Notes under the pieces: generated by a model
The model's input: the letters and a program-made list of their open reading frames with translations, nothing else
The model's database searches: none
What the model was told of the DNA's origin: nothing
Part shown: piece after piece, positions 1 to 12,749 of the stretch
Layout: each line of letters begins with the position of its first letter
Numbering within the stretch: the first letter of the stretch is position 1
Origin: Phoronis australis
Lineage: Eukaryota; Phoronida; Phoronidae
Assembly: GCA_002633005.1 (NCBI GenBank)
Contig: NMRA01000138.1
Span: forward strand, 411,566 to 475,565
Direction of reading: 5' to 3'
DNA length: 64,000 bases
Made by a program: the position numbers and the translations under genes

Positions 1-2646
1 ATTTGCCAGTACAAGTGCTTTAAGCACCTTAATCATTTAGACATGTACACCGTGCACAGTGATCAAAAACCATATTCCCCGAGCTTAATCAACATGTGCG
101 AGTCTCCTACCAATAACTTCCTCTTCAACAACAATGCTTTCCTAATAGCGACCTCCAAATTCTTATAGGATAAGCCATCGGCAATATTGTTTTGGAGGTA
201 ATTCACAGCTAGTGATTTTCAATTTTTTTAAACCTTCATCCTTTCAATGACTGTCGGTGCTATTGGTTTTCTCAGTACAATCTCGCATTATGGGTTGTTA
301 GGGTCTCATGTCTTGATGCTGCTGTGCCTCATATGAGCATGTTCTGCAGTTTTTTCAACCAATTTGAAAGTCACTTACTTCCCCTCTCCCGCCGCTTCAA
401 GAGAGGACCTATGCCTCAAAGGGACCCTTTATTATAAAAGGTTGTGGTACAAAACACTGGAAAAGAGTTACAGAGTTAATTCCCTCCATGACATGACCTT
501 TGTTCACATAAAAAATACAATTTCACGAAAACCGTGAGGAAAGAAATTGATGACGTCATAGATGCTATCGCCAGAACTTCTGTACGTCATGTTTCCAATC
601 AAGTGGTACACACATTCAAAAATAACGGAAGAAAAAGAGCGACGTTCAACTCTATTAATCACTTGCCAGAGGCTTTATTGAAATTAAAGGGACATTCTCG
701 ACGAGAAAAACAATTTACAGAAATTGACAGNTTATGAATGCAACTTTGGCAGGATTCTTTGACAATGTATTAGCGTATGCAAACACGGAAGAATGTTATT
801 GTAGAAAAAAGCATTTCACAAGACATATTCCAGGCGGTTAGCTTTTTGCTATTTTCATCAACGGCAAAGCGTTATAGCGCGCGTTGCAATATGTAAACGG
901 GATAACGATTTGGCGTGCAAACATCAAATTAATTTGTTGGTACGGTTTTAACTAAGTCATGTTCTGTGTCGCAGTCGAAGATAAAGTAGGTTACTGCTTA
1001 ACGTGGTTATATAGATCACAAAAAAGACATTGCTGACGATGCGTTTACTGAGAGGCAAAGCATATTTTGGGGAAATGGTGGTGCAGCGGCACGTAAGTGG
1101 AAAGAATAGCTTTGGCCCACTTCCTGTGATAACAATACGGTACCATGTTCGCATGCGACACGTTACGTCATCAGCAACAATGTCGACGTCATGCCAGAAT
1201 CAAGACCAAAGCAACCCTCATGACGTGCAAATAGTACAGTGTGCATGTTAATGTTTTATTTCTTCAAAAGTTTGCAAATAAGCTTTAATGGGTCTCATGG
1301 AGTTGGCTTACCATTATGGAACAGTGATGACTGTGACTCTTATAGTCTCTGTGTATGTACATTCATTCAGAATGCATTGTATTGCTATTGTTTTTTATTC
1401 AGACTGAAAATACACGTTCTACTCAGGGTTTATTGCTCTTATCGCATTTAACAATAGCGTTCATTCAATTTGTTTGTATCAAAATCAGATGGATATGACG
1501 ATTGCGACTGGCCAATCTTCATCCGAAAGAATTCTCGGAGACTTTAAAACAACCTGTAGTTTCATATGGTATACACATGCGGATGATTTCAACCAATCTG
1601 CTCGCGATTTTGTCGCAAAAATTACAGGCTCAAGCACAATTTCCGAACATATCGACTGACATTTCTGAGGCACTTGTTTCGTAATTAGGGGCACCTAATA
1701 AAATTATTTTGTTAACCCAGTAATTACAACGAGGATTAGAAGGCTTTAGGATGTGGCTACAACTTTCAGAGATTTCTGTACAAATAATTACGCTGGCAAA
1801 TTACGCAATTAAAATCAAATAGTGGAACAAGGCTGTCTTATAGATGCCGCGGAAATACCGTATATCCCACAAATGATGCAAAGACCATACAAAGTGCCCA
1901 CGCAGACTATGTAAAATTATCCACAGTTTCTATCGTGAAACACACCCCAAGTTATACTCGCTATTCATGACAATTACAACACGCTCAACAACGCGCACCC
2001 ATGAAATATTAAAAAATGGTGGCAAACGTGCTTAATCTCATTTAGTATTTGCGTATTGAATTAATTTTTTATTTAGGGTAAGTACTTTAACGTAAAATTT
2101 TGCTTTAAACTCTCTATTTTCATTGCATCTGAGCGCAGCGAAAACTCTCAACTTAAAAACTCAATTAATTGGGCGTCGTGTCAGTTTTTAGTGTCGTTGG
2201 CAAATCGCAGTATTTGTACTGTCATTAGACACGCTTAAGGACTCGGCAAACCGATAAACTGCATATAGAAACGCTTAATTAAAAGGAAAACACTCATTTA
2301 ACATAATGTTGTTTCATATCGATTTCATATCTTTGTATTGAACCTGTTTGTTCATTATCTTTCCGCATTAAAAATTGATTAACAACCTTAAAACAATCAA
2401 CTGTTAGCCGTGAAGGGTCTTTTGTGTGTCTATCTCCGTGTCGACACTTACTGTAAATGTTCGATGAGCTGTAATTTGGAAACTACACGTGTGGGTGGAT
2501 AAGTGAATCATTGGCGTTATAATGCCAAGAAATAAACAAACGATCTCAATCGCCATTTTATCAGGATAAGAACTGTTTATTGTATATAGACCTTGGCCTC
2601 ATAATACAGTTTAGAATACCACTTTACAATGATAAGAGTTTAGCTC

Positions 2647-2961
2647 TCAGCACTGTAGATCCTGAAATATATAACGCAGGTTTTTTTTTAGTTCACAAAG
2701 ATCATGGCTTTGAAATAATCTAACTACTCTGGCATCATCTGTCATTTTCGTCAGCAAATTTCGGAGCACATCACTAAGGACAGGGCATTGACATAAAATG
2801 AAGCACGTTTTCAAACTGACTAGGTTGCATATGCTACAAATTCTTTCACTATGGTGTAAAATTACGTGCACTGAGCACTTAAATCGAGTATGTATTTTTT
2901 CCTTAAAGGCCCGTTGCCAGGGGGTTCGATAGAACCCACCCGCGGAAAAGGTCCAGCCCAA
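2647..2961 (-). pseudogene. LINE ORF2 C-terminal fragment, cysteine motif
   Basis: A 104-codon open frame matches the extreme C-terminus of a non-LTR retrotransposon polyprotein. It contains the motif SERICSICN followed by CQCPVLSD, the CxxC...CP-type zinc-knuckle region that follows the reverse transcriptase in many LINEs. The same block occurs in the longer fragment at 15961-16434 (ERICGICN ... CRCPVLGD), so both belong to one family. Here the middle of the motif has lost its usual histidine (CFILCQCP in place of HFMCRCP) and no reverse transcriptase is adjacent, so it is a dead, 5'-truncated copy. The 3' end of the element is toward lower coordinates. Confidence 0.6.
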
Positions 2962-3494
2962 ACATATCCGTTATATATATTTTTATATAAGGTTATAGAT
3001 GGACAACAAGAACAAAATTGTTGCAGTTATTGGTAGTACTAACTTCAATGATACCATGTTAGTAATAATTTTGAATTTACTTCTAATTCAAATCGCTTCA
3101 CGTGGCATCTGGCCGTATACGGCCAACTTCGTCCGAGTGGTGTTTGTGCAAAGATGATTTGTGTAAGCCTATAAGACACTGAGGATCGTGCAGACGATAA
3201 GAGGAGGCTTCATGTTATTCATCAGTATTGAACGCGCGTGGTGGCTAAGCCACAAGGTGACAAGGGAGCCTAGAAGTGAATTTATACATGTAGGTATAGA
3301 TGTCTAGCCTATGACCTATGTAAGCTATATAGCGAAGAGAGAGCTTCCAAAAAGTAGTGCGGTGTGAATGCCTTAAAGCGGCTAAGACTGAAGCAAAACA
3401 GGAGAAAATTGAGATTTGTTATTCTGCTATTTTGGTTTAATTGCTAGTAGGCATTTTCAAATTTTGAAAATGCCTACTCAAAAACTGAAAATGA

Positions 3495-4722
3495 TCCTCA
3501 AATATGTTGTTCATCCAGTGTCCACTTTGATTGTGGATTGGTGGATTGACATGCATGCGTGTACACGTGTGTGCGTTTCCGTTCTTTTAAATTCAGTTCA
3601 CGCTCACGGTAAGTTCACTATAAGCAGTCCTCCGTACGGCTCAAAAACCTGACTATTGTGTTTTCTTGGTCTTAGAAAACCCCGTTAAGCATTTTCACAA
3701 GATCTGGGGCACGGGTCAAGGCTGCGGCGCCCAAAGGCGGTTTTAAATTTAAGGAGACTGAATGGGACTACATGACTTCGTGAAGACTGGCAAGGACAGG
3801 GTGGCCCACTACATTTAGTTTCGTCCCGGCCTTGCGCGTGGTTCCTTGGGTGACGTTGAGGCGCAGCGGCTCCAAACTTTTTAGTCGCGCTTCGATGCGA
3901 TCTTATTGACATGGATCTGATGAATGAATCGTGGTTGATAATTCATTAATGTTCCTATTTCATATAATTTTAATGCAAATGCGTACTCATTTTTCCGTGT
4001 TAAGACATGCGGGCAATTTCGCATGCACATTGAAAATGAAAGTATGCAGTGACCACACTACTGGCCAGCTAGACGGTGGTCACTGTCTACATGAAATCCA
4101 AACAAAGTGTTCTAGTACCCGGCGTTGTTTTCTATATAGGTGCATCTAATAACCGAAGTATCGTTTATTTTGCATGTAAAAGTATAAAATCACACCTGAG
4201 TCTGAAAGTTTAGATATTTCCGGAGCAGTGAACCTAAGGAATAGGGAACCTCTGGAGTAGTAAACTTTCGAAATAGTAGGCTGTTCCCATTTTCAGCGAT
4301 GTAAGAAACTTCAGTAACGCGCAAAAATACACCCAGATAAACAATTTCGTCAAGTCATTCTTCGACTAAACTTGATATTTCCGTCCGAGTATGTAATGAG
4401 ATGTAATCGCTCATTTAAATATGCCTGATTTGAAATTTTGGTAGAAGGTAACGCGAGAAAGTTCTCTTACTGGACCACAGTACATCCGAATTTGTGTCCC
4501 GTTCTTTGCGAGCAACCGTCACAGCATCTTCATTTCTGATATTACTAGTTCCGTCTCATCCAAGGAACATAGAGCTAAGAGTCATCGTCGTGTATACTGA
4601 GATTTCCCTTCCCCCTAATTAAGCTGCGTCAAAGGCCTTACCGAAAACTCTACAGTATATCCTAGGTCCCCCGTTCTAGAAATTCGGACCCCCCCGCTCA
4701 ATGCTGGCTACGGGCCTGCCTC
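3495..4722. repeat. Dispersed repeat A, copy 1
   Basis: This block is clearly homologous to 16515-18545. Shared landmarks are TGTTCATCCAGTGTCCACTT near the left end, GGGCACGGGTCA in the middle and TGGCTACG near the right end. The right end reads, on the minus strand, CAGGCCCGTAGCCAGC followed by a G-run, which looks like the terminus of a DNA transposon. I see no open frame of interest. A LINE tail of the same family lies just to the left of both copies, so the two may have been duplicated together or may share an insertion preference. Confidence 0.6.
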
Positions 4723-5624
4723 AGATAGGCCTCTAAACAGTACAGGTATTTCGCTCACTGTAGTTCCGTTGTGATAGTACAGAAACTGATGATTAGTCGA
4801 TTTGTTAATTACAGGGAGTCAGACTTTTGAACGTCACAGTCAATTAGTCTCCGACAAAATTCTAATATGAAAAAATGTTAAACATTCACTGTGGCTACAA
4901 TTGCTAAGATAGAATGTTAACACAGACCAGTTTAGTCAAATGATGCTTTTCAACCTCAAACATAATTTAATGTACAACCCTCGAGTTCAATTTCTATATT
5001 TATTTTGGTACACTATGGAATTATGGCCACAGGTGAATGACACTGAAAATTTGATAGTGAAAACGTACGTACAAATCATTATGTATCAGTATCATGAATT
5101 AGAGGAAACAAAAGAAAGCGTATCTTTAAATTGAATTGTCTATGCTGTAGAATCACTTGTACTGAACCAACAAACTGGCGTTGTCCTTCGCCTCAAATCA
5201 GGGGTTAGCTGTCAAAGTCTCCAAGTTAGTCTCGGGAGAACTTAGCTGTCATCCGTCATTCAGAAACAAACAACTAATAACCACTAATTATAAAATAAGT
5301 GGCAAATAGACCGTTTTGTGTAACAGACGCGCTTCCAGGCATCAGGAAATTTTTCTTCCATAACACTCCATAGCAGTCCCTGAGGATTTCTGGTTTCATT
5401 AATGAATAACAAGGTACATTGTATTCTACAGGTACAATAGGACTTGTACTGGCAGCTATTTGGCTGTGTATGTTAATAATTAAACATTAGCATTTGGTAA
5501 CGATAGCTTGTTGTTTGTACACGTTAAATGGTCAGCAGATACTTGAGAGACAGGCCGGACAGAGGCTGGGAGTGTAGGTCACATAAGCACGTTTGCCTAC
5601 GATACAGAATCTGCGGATATATAT

Positions 5625-5784
5625 AGATTATTACACGGCGAAGTCGTTATCCTCCGTTATCTAGAGCCCGAGTGGATTTTGGAGAATTATCGCCAGAGGG
5701 GCGTTAGCCCCGAGGGTGATAATTTTCCAAAATCCTCGAGGGCTCTAGATAAGGGGGATAATGACTGAGAACATGTAATAATCT
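5625..5784. repeat. Foldback (MITE-like) inverted repeat, 160 bp
   Basis: The two halves are near-complementary over most of their length. The left arm starts AGATTATTACA and the right arm ends TGTAATAATCT. Inside, TTATCTAGAGCCC pairs with GGGCTCTAGATAA and ATTTTGGA...ATTATC pairs with GATAAT..TCCAAAAT. The loop (GCCAGAGGGGCGTTAGCCCC) can itself fold. There is no coding capacity. This is a non-autonomous foldback element or MITE; no transposase is present. Confidence 0.7.
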
Positions 5785-6514
5785 ATTTATACCACATACT
5801 GAACGAGAAACATTGCAATGAATCAATCTAACTTTCTCGACTCGCCTCGGCTTTGTAACTACTTTCTATGTCAGAGGCCGGGGTCGGAGGTCGTGACCTT
5901 TTAAGAAAAACCGAGCGTTTTTGTCAAATAATGCTTATACTCAAAACCAATTGAAAATTTAAACAAAATAGAAATAAAGTGATTGTATAAATTAAGGTTT
6001 AGCAACTATTATAGCTTACTACACATTTTATCACGCTAAGCTTCGACCGGGAAAATATCGTCTGCTAAAGTAGGTTACCACTAGTAGCTGACTATAATGC
6101 TCAAGTCAAGGGATCCCGACGACACGATACCCGCATTCAAATTGAAGATCATTGATTTACAAGTGAGAGAACACGAGAGAAAAATTTCACTGAATTAAAA
6201 TATCGTTTTTATGGAAATTTTGCGTCTTATTTTTCATAGCGTATAAACGTCGGTGCAATGCCCTTTGCTGAACATGAGATTGTTGCGCGTTTAAGTTTTT
6301 TTTTTGAAATTCATCCTGGTACGGGAATTGGGGATAGTTAGGCCTATAAAAGATCTTTAACCCAGCCGCAGAGCGTCTAAAGCCGCGCACCGTACCAGTG
6401 ACTGCTGGCAATTCATCGGAGACTCATCCTTCGCCGCAGAGATAACAACTCTTGGGCTGTCTCCGGTGAGTCCATTCTTTGTTGAATGATGTTTAGAGGT
6501 AATTTTCACGTTCG

Positions 6515-6690
6515 ATGACGTCAGTCGCTGAGTGGTGTTGTGGTAAAGTCGGCGACTCCAAACTCTTGAGGCCCGGGTTCGAATCCGGCCTCGGTTTCCC
6601 GCCAAGATGTTGTCTCACTAGTGAGATAACTTTATGGGTTATTACACGGTTGTATCTGCCACTCGAGGCTAATATTGTGGTATAAATATA
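6515..6690 (+). mobile_element. tRNA-derived SINE
   Basis: A tRNA-like head (about 6517-6590) carries a box A-like GCTGAGTGGT and a perfect box B-like GGTTCGAATCC. It is followed by about 90 bp of unrelated body and then a simple-repeat tail. The head resembles tRNA-Leu-type sequence but does not fold as a full tRNA, so it is not called as a tRNA gene. A second, different SINE copy with the same architecture is at 16950-17122 on the other strand. Confidence 0.6.
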
Positions 6691-6840
6691 CATATACATA
6701 CATACGTATATATACATATTCATATTCCTATTCATATTCATATTGATGGGTATATAGATAGATAGACAGACAGACAGATAGATAGATGAGAGATAAATCG
6801 ATTGACTGATAAGTAGACAGACAGATAGACAGATAGACAT
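6683..6840. repeat. Microsatellite tract (TA/CATA, then GATA/GACA)
   Basis: This is a compound simple repeat. It runs from ATAC/TATA and CATATT units into GATA and GACA tetranucleotides. It sits at the tail of the SINE at 6515-6690, a common origin for such tracts. The long open frame over it on the minus strand is an artefact of the repeat. Confidence 0.85.
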
Positions 6841-6991
6841 ATCTGGGACTTTACCGCCAAGCGCCAATCTTATGCAGAAAAATACCAAAAACTTAATTGT
6901 TTTCCAACAACTGTGTATTTAGCACATTAGCACCCGACGAACTACAATACTGTCGAAAGTGTGCATAATCAAACTAGCTTCAGAAACTCAC

Positions 6992-7053
6992 CTCGTTTTC
7001 GATACTCATCCACGTCCATGTTGTCTCTTCTCCGTAAAGTTCTGACGACACTT
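6992..7053 (-). CDS. Putative first coding exon, aromatic amino acid decarboxylase-like
   Basis: On the minus strand a clear acceptor (TTTGTATTTGCAG) ends at 7054 and a strong donor (GTGAGT) begins at 6991. Within this 62-bp exon an ATG at 7019 opens ten codons reading MDVDEYRKRG, with the last codon split by the intron (phase 1). The pattern M-D-x-x-E-Y-R-x-R-G is the usual N-terminus of PLP-dependent group II decarboxylases (DOPA, tyrosine or histidine decarboxylase), where it is followed by KEMVDY. The remaining exons should lie at lower coordinates; I could not find them, so they are probably outside the window. Bases 7020-7053 would be 5' untranslated, and at least one more 5' exon should exist upstream. 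The identification rests on ten residues plus splice sites, so it is tentative. Confidence 0.4.
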
Positions 7054-10000
7054 CTGCAAATACAAACAGTATAAGCATGCGTCCAAAACCATTCTCACAT
7101 CTACAAAATAGCACTAAAAGTGTGTTCAGAGAAATATTTTTTGTTCATATAATTGCACGACACACGTTGCCTTAGCTAATTGGTACTTTATTTCTCTCGA
7201 CGGAAGTTTAAATGAAGTGGACAAAATTAAACATCAAACCAACAAGAAATGAATTGACGAACTTGCGTTCAATTTAATACATACATTGGTTCTTACCATG
7301 GCTCAATAAAATAAAACTATTTTTAGAACCGAAACATTATGGTAGACTCGTTCAACCTGTTTGAGAATATTCATGCTGGGTTTTGTATCCCATTTACGTA
7401 GCTCTGGGTATGGGCACAAGGCAGCCCTGACGCAAGCGCATGACAGTGTTCCAGAAAATTAGACCTTTTGCGACACAAGATGTTGAAGGCGGACTTTTGT
7501 CCAACTTTCCGTGACGACAAGGCGCTAACCTGTACAATGGGAACTTTCCCGAGATTTGTAAGACCTCGATCATGCTGGTTTTCCACGTGCAAGGCTATAG
7601 TCCTTAAAATAGGTTATGCAAGGATGAGATGGTGATTTTGTCCCACTTCAGCTGCGGAAAGTCTTACGTGGTCTGGTCGCAAGGAGGTGTCTTTGGGTTG
7701 ACTAAGTTTTTTCCGAGAAAAGAGAGATGTAAACCTTAATACCGTAAGCTAGCAAAATGGCGGGTACTAACGGGATTGGTTGGTGAGGTTGGGTTGCTGA
7801 ATTGCAAGATTTTTCGACGCAGATGCATTGCTTATGTCTTGGACGGTGCCTTGTTAACATTTTTCGGGGTCTCTAGTCATTACAATACCACCTCTGGCCA
7901 TGGATTTCGAGCTGCCTCCCCCCCCCCTCAACGTCGTCATAACTTTCAGACACCCCTGTGGTGACAAGACGGGTATTAATTTTCACTTCTCCGCTCGTCA
8001 CAATTTTACATCTCACCTGCCCTCATTCCGGGCGCCACGACTTAGAGGGGCCTCTATGCCGAGATGAGGTCGTGCGAGGCCCTAAACTGCATTTTTAGCT
8101 TAATGGACTGCATCCGTTACACAGTTTTGAATAGCTCTGTGGGGACGAGATGGGGTCCCTATTTTGGACGGCGGCGCCCCAAACTGTAGATTATTTAGTC
8201 TAATGGGTACTACAACACTGATCTTGGGTCTACGTAATGCAACTCTGAATAAACCAAGACCAAATCCTGAACGATAATTTTGAATCCAGTTTCAGTGTTA
8301 TGTGAAGGGGGGGGGGGGTCTTGATGTGATAATGATAAAAAATTACGTTTTTGGCATATCATTTCTTCCTTTACTCTTCCACGCGCCTGTAAAACAATGT
8401 GCAATAAATGCACATAGGCTATTTCGTATTTGTTGCGTGATCCGTCACGGAACACACGACAAATCGTTAAGTAAACAGTTGACCGAGGTTGAATTACATG
8501 TCACGGCTAATCAATTAATGTTAATCATTCATGACAAATCCAATTATTAGCTTGTCAAAGTTATACAACTGTCACCAAGTGTAAAATGAATATAGCAGTG
8601 AAGTCATTTGAAACATTCAGCACAAAATGACACATGTCAACCCCCTTTATCCCTATCATAGAAATTTTTTTGAAAAAACATTGCAAAGTTTTCACCACTG
8701 GCGCACTTAACACAGAGATTGATGGCGCTCGTACACACCCCTCGTTTTACCCCCTCCCCCTGACCTCAAAATTTGCCAACTCTTCCCACAAATTTTCAGA
8801 AACTCCTTCCTCGAAGTTATCTTTTTCACAAGAAAAACGCTGCGTAAACGATTTTTGACATGAATTTCCAATGGCAAAAGCGGTACCGCGTCAGGAAAAA
8901 GTCGTAGTATTGTAGCGCGTAGTACTACATGACCGGTAAAAAAACGTAACAAGTAGGTGAAAAGGTAGTAGTGGTTGACATATATGTAGTAGAGTCGGTG
9001 CTGACAACGACTTCGCCTGTATTCTCGTCAAAGAATTCCCTACACCGACTTAAAAAGGCGTCGATGAGGACAGAGTGGAAGAAAATGACAATAACAAGAT
9101 ATCTAGGATGCTGATAATGACACTAAGTTGATATCCATTTTGAATCAAATCTAAGCATCTGGTTATGTGTCAGTAACTGACAAGCTGGCTCGTGTGTGGG
9201 CGACTGTTATGCCCAGCTGAACAAGACGCGTAAAATAATCTTTAGTACGAGTAGTGTAGACTTAGTGTAGTCGTAATGAAGGTCACCATGCACTCCAAGG
9301 GAACATTTTCTAACCCACGTTTTAAATTCTAAAAACTTCGAATACGAATTTTTGTTTCACTGCCATATTGATTGGATATTTGTTGAAATCTGAAATGCCT
9401 GGAATATGTATTGTAGTCTAGTTGGAGATATACGAAGTTCACGTTTGATAGTAGCATTCTGATTGGTGTGCGTGAAATACTATAGTTGGGCTTGGTGTAT
9501 GAATTAATTAAGGCAGAAATGTGTGTATTGTGAAACATAACTATCATTATGGACTCAGTGAGGAGGAATTTCTTGAATTATGTGTCTGTACGCTTACCGT
9601 TTTGCCGCGCCATTAGGCGCATTGGCGTCTGTGCGGAACTGTGCTTACATGCGAAACTTAGCCGCATGCGAATCACTTGGTTAAAAGAAAGGCTGCGAAA
9701 AAAGATATAGGTTCATAGGCCTGAAGGCACGACAATACGGTAATTCAAAGCTATTTACAAAATTTCTTTAAAATTCGCTAAAGAACTCCAAAGATACGGA
9801 GGCAAACGTAAAAAATACCATTAGGAGGCACAACGGTAGACAAAACGGGTGCACCTATATACAAATTAATGTATAGCCTATGCGGGGGATATTGCCTGGG
9901 CTTATACGCGAACCACATGGTTAAAAGAAAGGCCACGAAAAAGAGTATTATTTCGGATAAAGACCTATGGTCATACAGGCTCGGCGAAACGGTATTTGCT

Positions 10001-11490
10001 GCTTGTTCGATGTTGACTTACGTTTTCACAGGACATATATGTCTCAATGGTGAGTGAGGACATTTGTGTGTCTAGGTAAATAATGGCGGCAGCCCCTCTT
10101 TACAACAAAAAAATCGCCACCAGCACGCTATTTTCACGGGCTTACGTGGACATTTTTCCTTGGAAAAGTGTGGTTTAGTATTCCCCCTTTCGAAATTCTA
10201 GATCCACCAGCGGTTGTTGCGAGATGACAATGTTCATAAACATCGGAATTAATTTTCTTGACCCTGCAAACAAATTATTGGCATGATCAGATTTGGTGAC
10301 CACAAAATTACAGCGAACATGTTTGGTAATGGTGACCACTAAGTAGTATACGAAATACACTTTCAAATTTATGTAGAATTTTCATTATATCTACATTTTT
10401 TACCTATTTACAAGTCTTTTCCGAAGAACGCGCATAAGTTTTTCAGTGATGCACCTATTTTGATAATTTTGAACAAATGGTAAATATGCGAAATTTTAAT
10501 TGAGGACAACATCGATGTTTACCAAAAAATATCTTCTATCATACGTATTTAAGGAATGTATGTAATTCACATCCACTGTAGCAAAGACCAAACGCCTTGA
10601 AGACGAATGTGTTGTAAAGCTATCAGTTGGTCGTCTAAAACATATGGTCTTTCTTTTTGCAATCGACTGGCTTTGTGATCGCCTGCTGTGTAGCTATGAA
10701 TGTGATGCAAATAAGTAAAATCTCATGGATTGTTTTAAATATCATTATTAAAACATGATGTCTAGCAACCATAAACATCTTTAAAATGCCGTTGCCGGAA
10801 TCGATTCTAGTTTTTTTATAGTTTCATACGCTAACATTGGCAAGCATTTAGTCATCCCGCGGTATCTTCACTATTTATTCATAATTTATGGACTTCGGAG
10901 AGCTAAAGTCATGTTTTAAGTGATAACAAACTCTGCTGTCGTATTGTTGTGTACACTTCAATCAGAAAAGGTCAAACTTCTCTGCACAAACTCTAAAAGT
11001 TTCAGACCCAATCGGTTTTAACAAATTTTCTTCGAAAACAATTTCCAACAAGGCAGCGAAACAGAACACGCGAGACAAATCACGTCGTGGAAAGAACACA
11101 AATCGTGGTGAAGTACATACCATGAAGGTTTAAAAAGTTTAGGTTTGAAATGTACTCTTTTGGTGCATGGGGACCCACTTGAACTCGTTCTTTTAAACCA
11201 TGATATAGCACTGCAGTTACATGGACATTTATTCAACAACTGTGGCAACGTGAATTTCGAAATCAAAAATATCGTGAAATAATGCAATTAGCAAATAGCA
11301 TTTTAATTACCTTAATGTCACTTTCCTATTTTGTCAGAGCTCCGGCAGGCACTCTATGGAACCCCACTTTTTTAAAGGACACAATTAGTTTTACGGGCGT
11401 AAAAGTGCATTTGGAGGTTACTTTTGTGTAGCTTAGATTTCTCGAATTTATTAGCTTTGATCAAAGATATAAAATGAAAGCGCTCCGAGG
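7054..11490. other. Gene-free stretch with decayed repeats
   Basis: No exon with family support is visible. Items seen are a G-run at about 8308-8319 and two diverged copies, about 280 bp apart, of a block containing TGGTTAAAAGAAAGGC (near 9679 and 9918). Open frames here are short and look random. Regulatory or untranslated exons of the decarboxylase-like gene could lie here but cannot be recognised. Confidence 0.4.
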
Positions 11491-11496
11491 AGCGAA

Positions 11497-11862
11497 ACTT
11501 GGCGAAATTAACCAAAAAACCACGTTAGAGATGACGAGAAAAGACGACGACAGAGATGATGACGAGAAAAGACGACGACAGAGATGATGACGAAGATGAC
11601 AGCTATGACGACGATGCTGGCGATGATGGACAATGCAAGTAATGATATCAGTCATATGACGAACATAGAGGTCAGAAATCACTAAGAAATAGGCTACAGT
11701 CTTGAGCGATACTTAGCGAAATTAACTGAAGAAAAGACGACGTCGGAGATGATGACGAAGATGACAAATATGATGATGGTGGTGGACATGATGAACAACA
11801 TCGTAACATTCATATGACGAACTTAGATGTCATAAATCAATAAGAAATAGGCTACAGTCTAG
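11497..11862. repeat. Tandem duplication rich in GAC/GAT, with nested 28-bp repeat
   Basis: Two diverged copies of a roughly 150-210 bp unit follow each other. Both open with CGAAATTAAC and close with AAGAAATAGGCTACAGTCT. The first copy contains two identical 28-bp units (11530-11557 and 11558-11585) made of GATGACGAGAAAAGACGACG and eight further bases. The strongly purine-biased strand could suggest acidic coding sequence, but no frame stays open, so I treat it as a repeat. Confidence 0.65.
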
Positions 11863-12238
11863 TTCAACAGAAGCTAAACCAACATCAATGCAGCAAGAGC
11901 GCTCAACAAAGGAACAGCGTTATCAGAAATCTCAAATAACTCAAAAAGTAGACGCCTTAGCAAAAAATGGAAAACATCCTCTGAAAGCCCGTTCAAAACT
12001 CTATCTAATTTGATAGTATTACACAATTCCGTAATTTTTTTCGAAAAAAATGAAATTTTGCGTTTTTTAAGAAATTTAAAGTCAAATATCTCAAAAACGA
12101 TAAGTCTGAGAAAAAATTATTGCAGTTAATTTGAAAGAGTATACTTTAGAGAATCTACATGCAAAAATTCACATCATTTTCTCCTCCCGTTTAAGTGGCA
12201 CCTCAGCACGACTGAAAATAGGTCAACATGCGCCAGAT

Positions 12239-12546
12239 CCGCCATCTTGAAAGCAACTTGGCTTTGTATAATAGCAAGTCATAAAAAACAATAACTGCAA
12301 AAATCCAAAGAAATTGGTCCTATATTGTGTCCTCTACAGGAGATTTTCCCGAAATCGAGGTACGCATGCGCAAATGCCAATATTTCCGCCATCTTTAAAC
12401 GGAAGTGAACAATTTCCAGTACACATGTAGTGCACATTTGGTCCATTAATTGTGCTGAGTTTCAAATTTGTACGTGAAAAATTGTAGCCTCCAGAAGCCT
12501 TTGAATCTTAAAATGAAAACAAAATGGCCGCCACAGCCGCCATCTT
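12239..12546. repeat. Cluster of four CCGCCAT(CTT)-type motifs
   Basis: CCGCCATCTT occurs at 12239-12248 and 12386-12395, AGCCGCCATCTT at 12535-12546, and the opposite-strand form AAAATGGCCGCC at 12521-12532. This is the YY1 consensus (AAGATGGCGGC). There is no gene nearby, and the surrounding sequence resembles a decayed repeat with short AT-rich blocks. The motifs may belong to a transposon's regulatory region rather than to a host promoter. Confidence 0.35.
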
Positions 12547-12749
12547 GGATCCGATTGTGACGAAAAACAATAGGCTTCCAGTACTTCCGGAACTACGTGT
12601 TATATGTAAATTTCGTGATGATCGGACGAAAATTGCGACCTGTTTCGTGCAAACAAACAATAAAAACTTGATGTCAGACCAACATACAAAAATATGTTAC
12701 ATTTTCGTTGTTTTATTGCAAATCGTTGATTCCTAACAAATGCTTCCAG

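Larger units (their letters stand above)
1..6991. other. Gene-poor, repeat-bearing stretch (probable intron or flank)
   Basis: Apart from the repeats listed separately I see no exon I can defend here. If the decarboxylase-like exon at 6992-7053 is real, this stretch would be its first coding intron, because I could not find the expected next exon on the minus strand before the left edge. Short open frames at 534-737 and 1474-1694 show no family signature. One undetermined base lies at 731. Confidence 0.4.

Noticed and set aside
6517-6590. A tRNA-Leu-like gene
   Set aside because: Box A and B are present but the arms do not fold as a tRNA and a SINE body follows.
6493-6888. A 131-codon minus-strand open frame
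   Set aside because: Most of it translates a GATA/TATA microsatellite and the SINE beside it.
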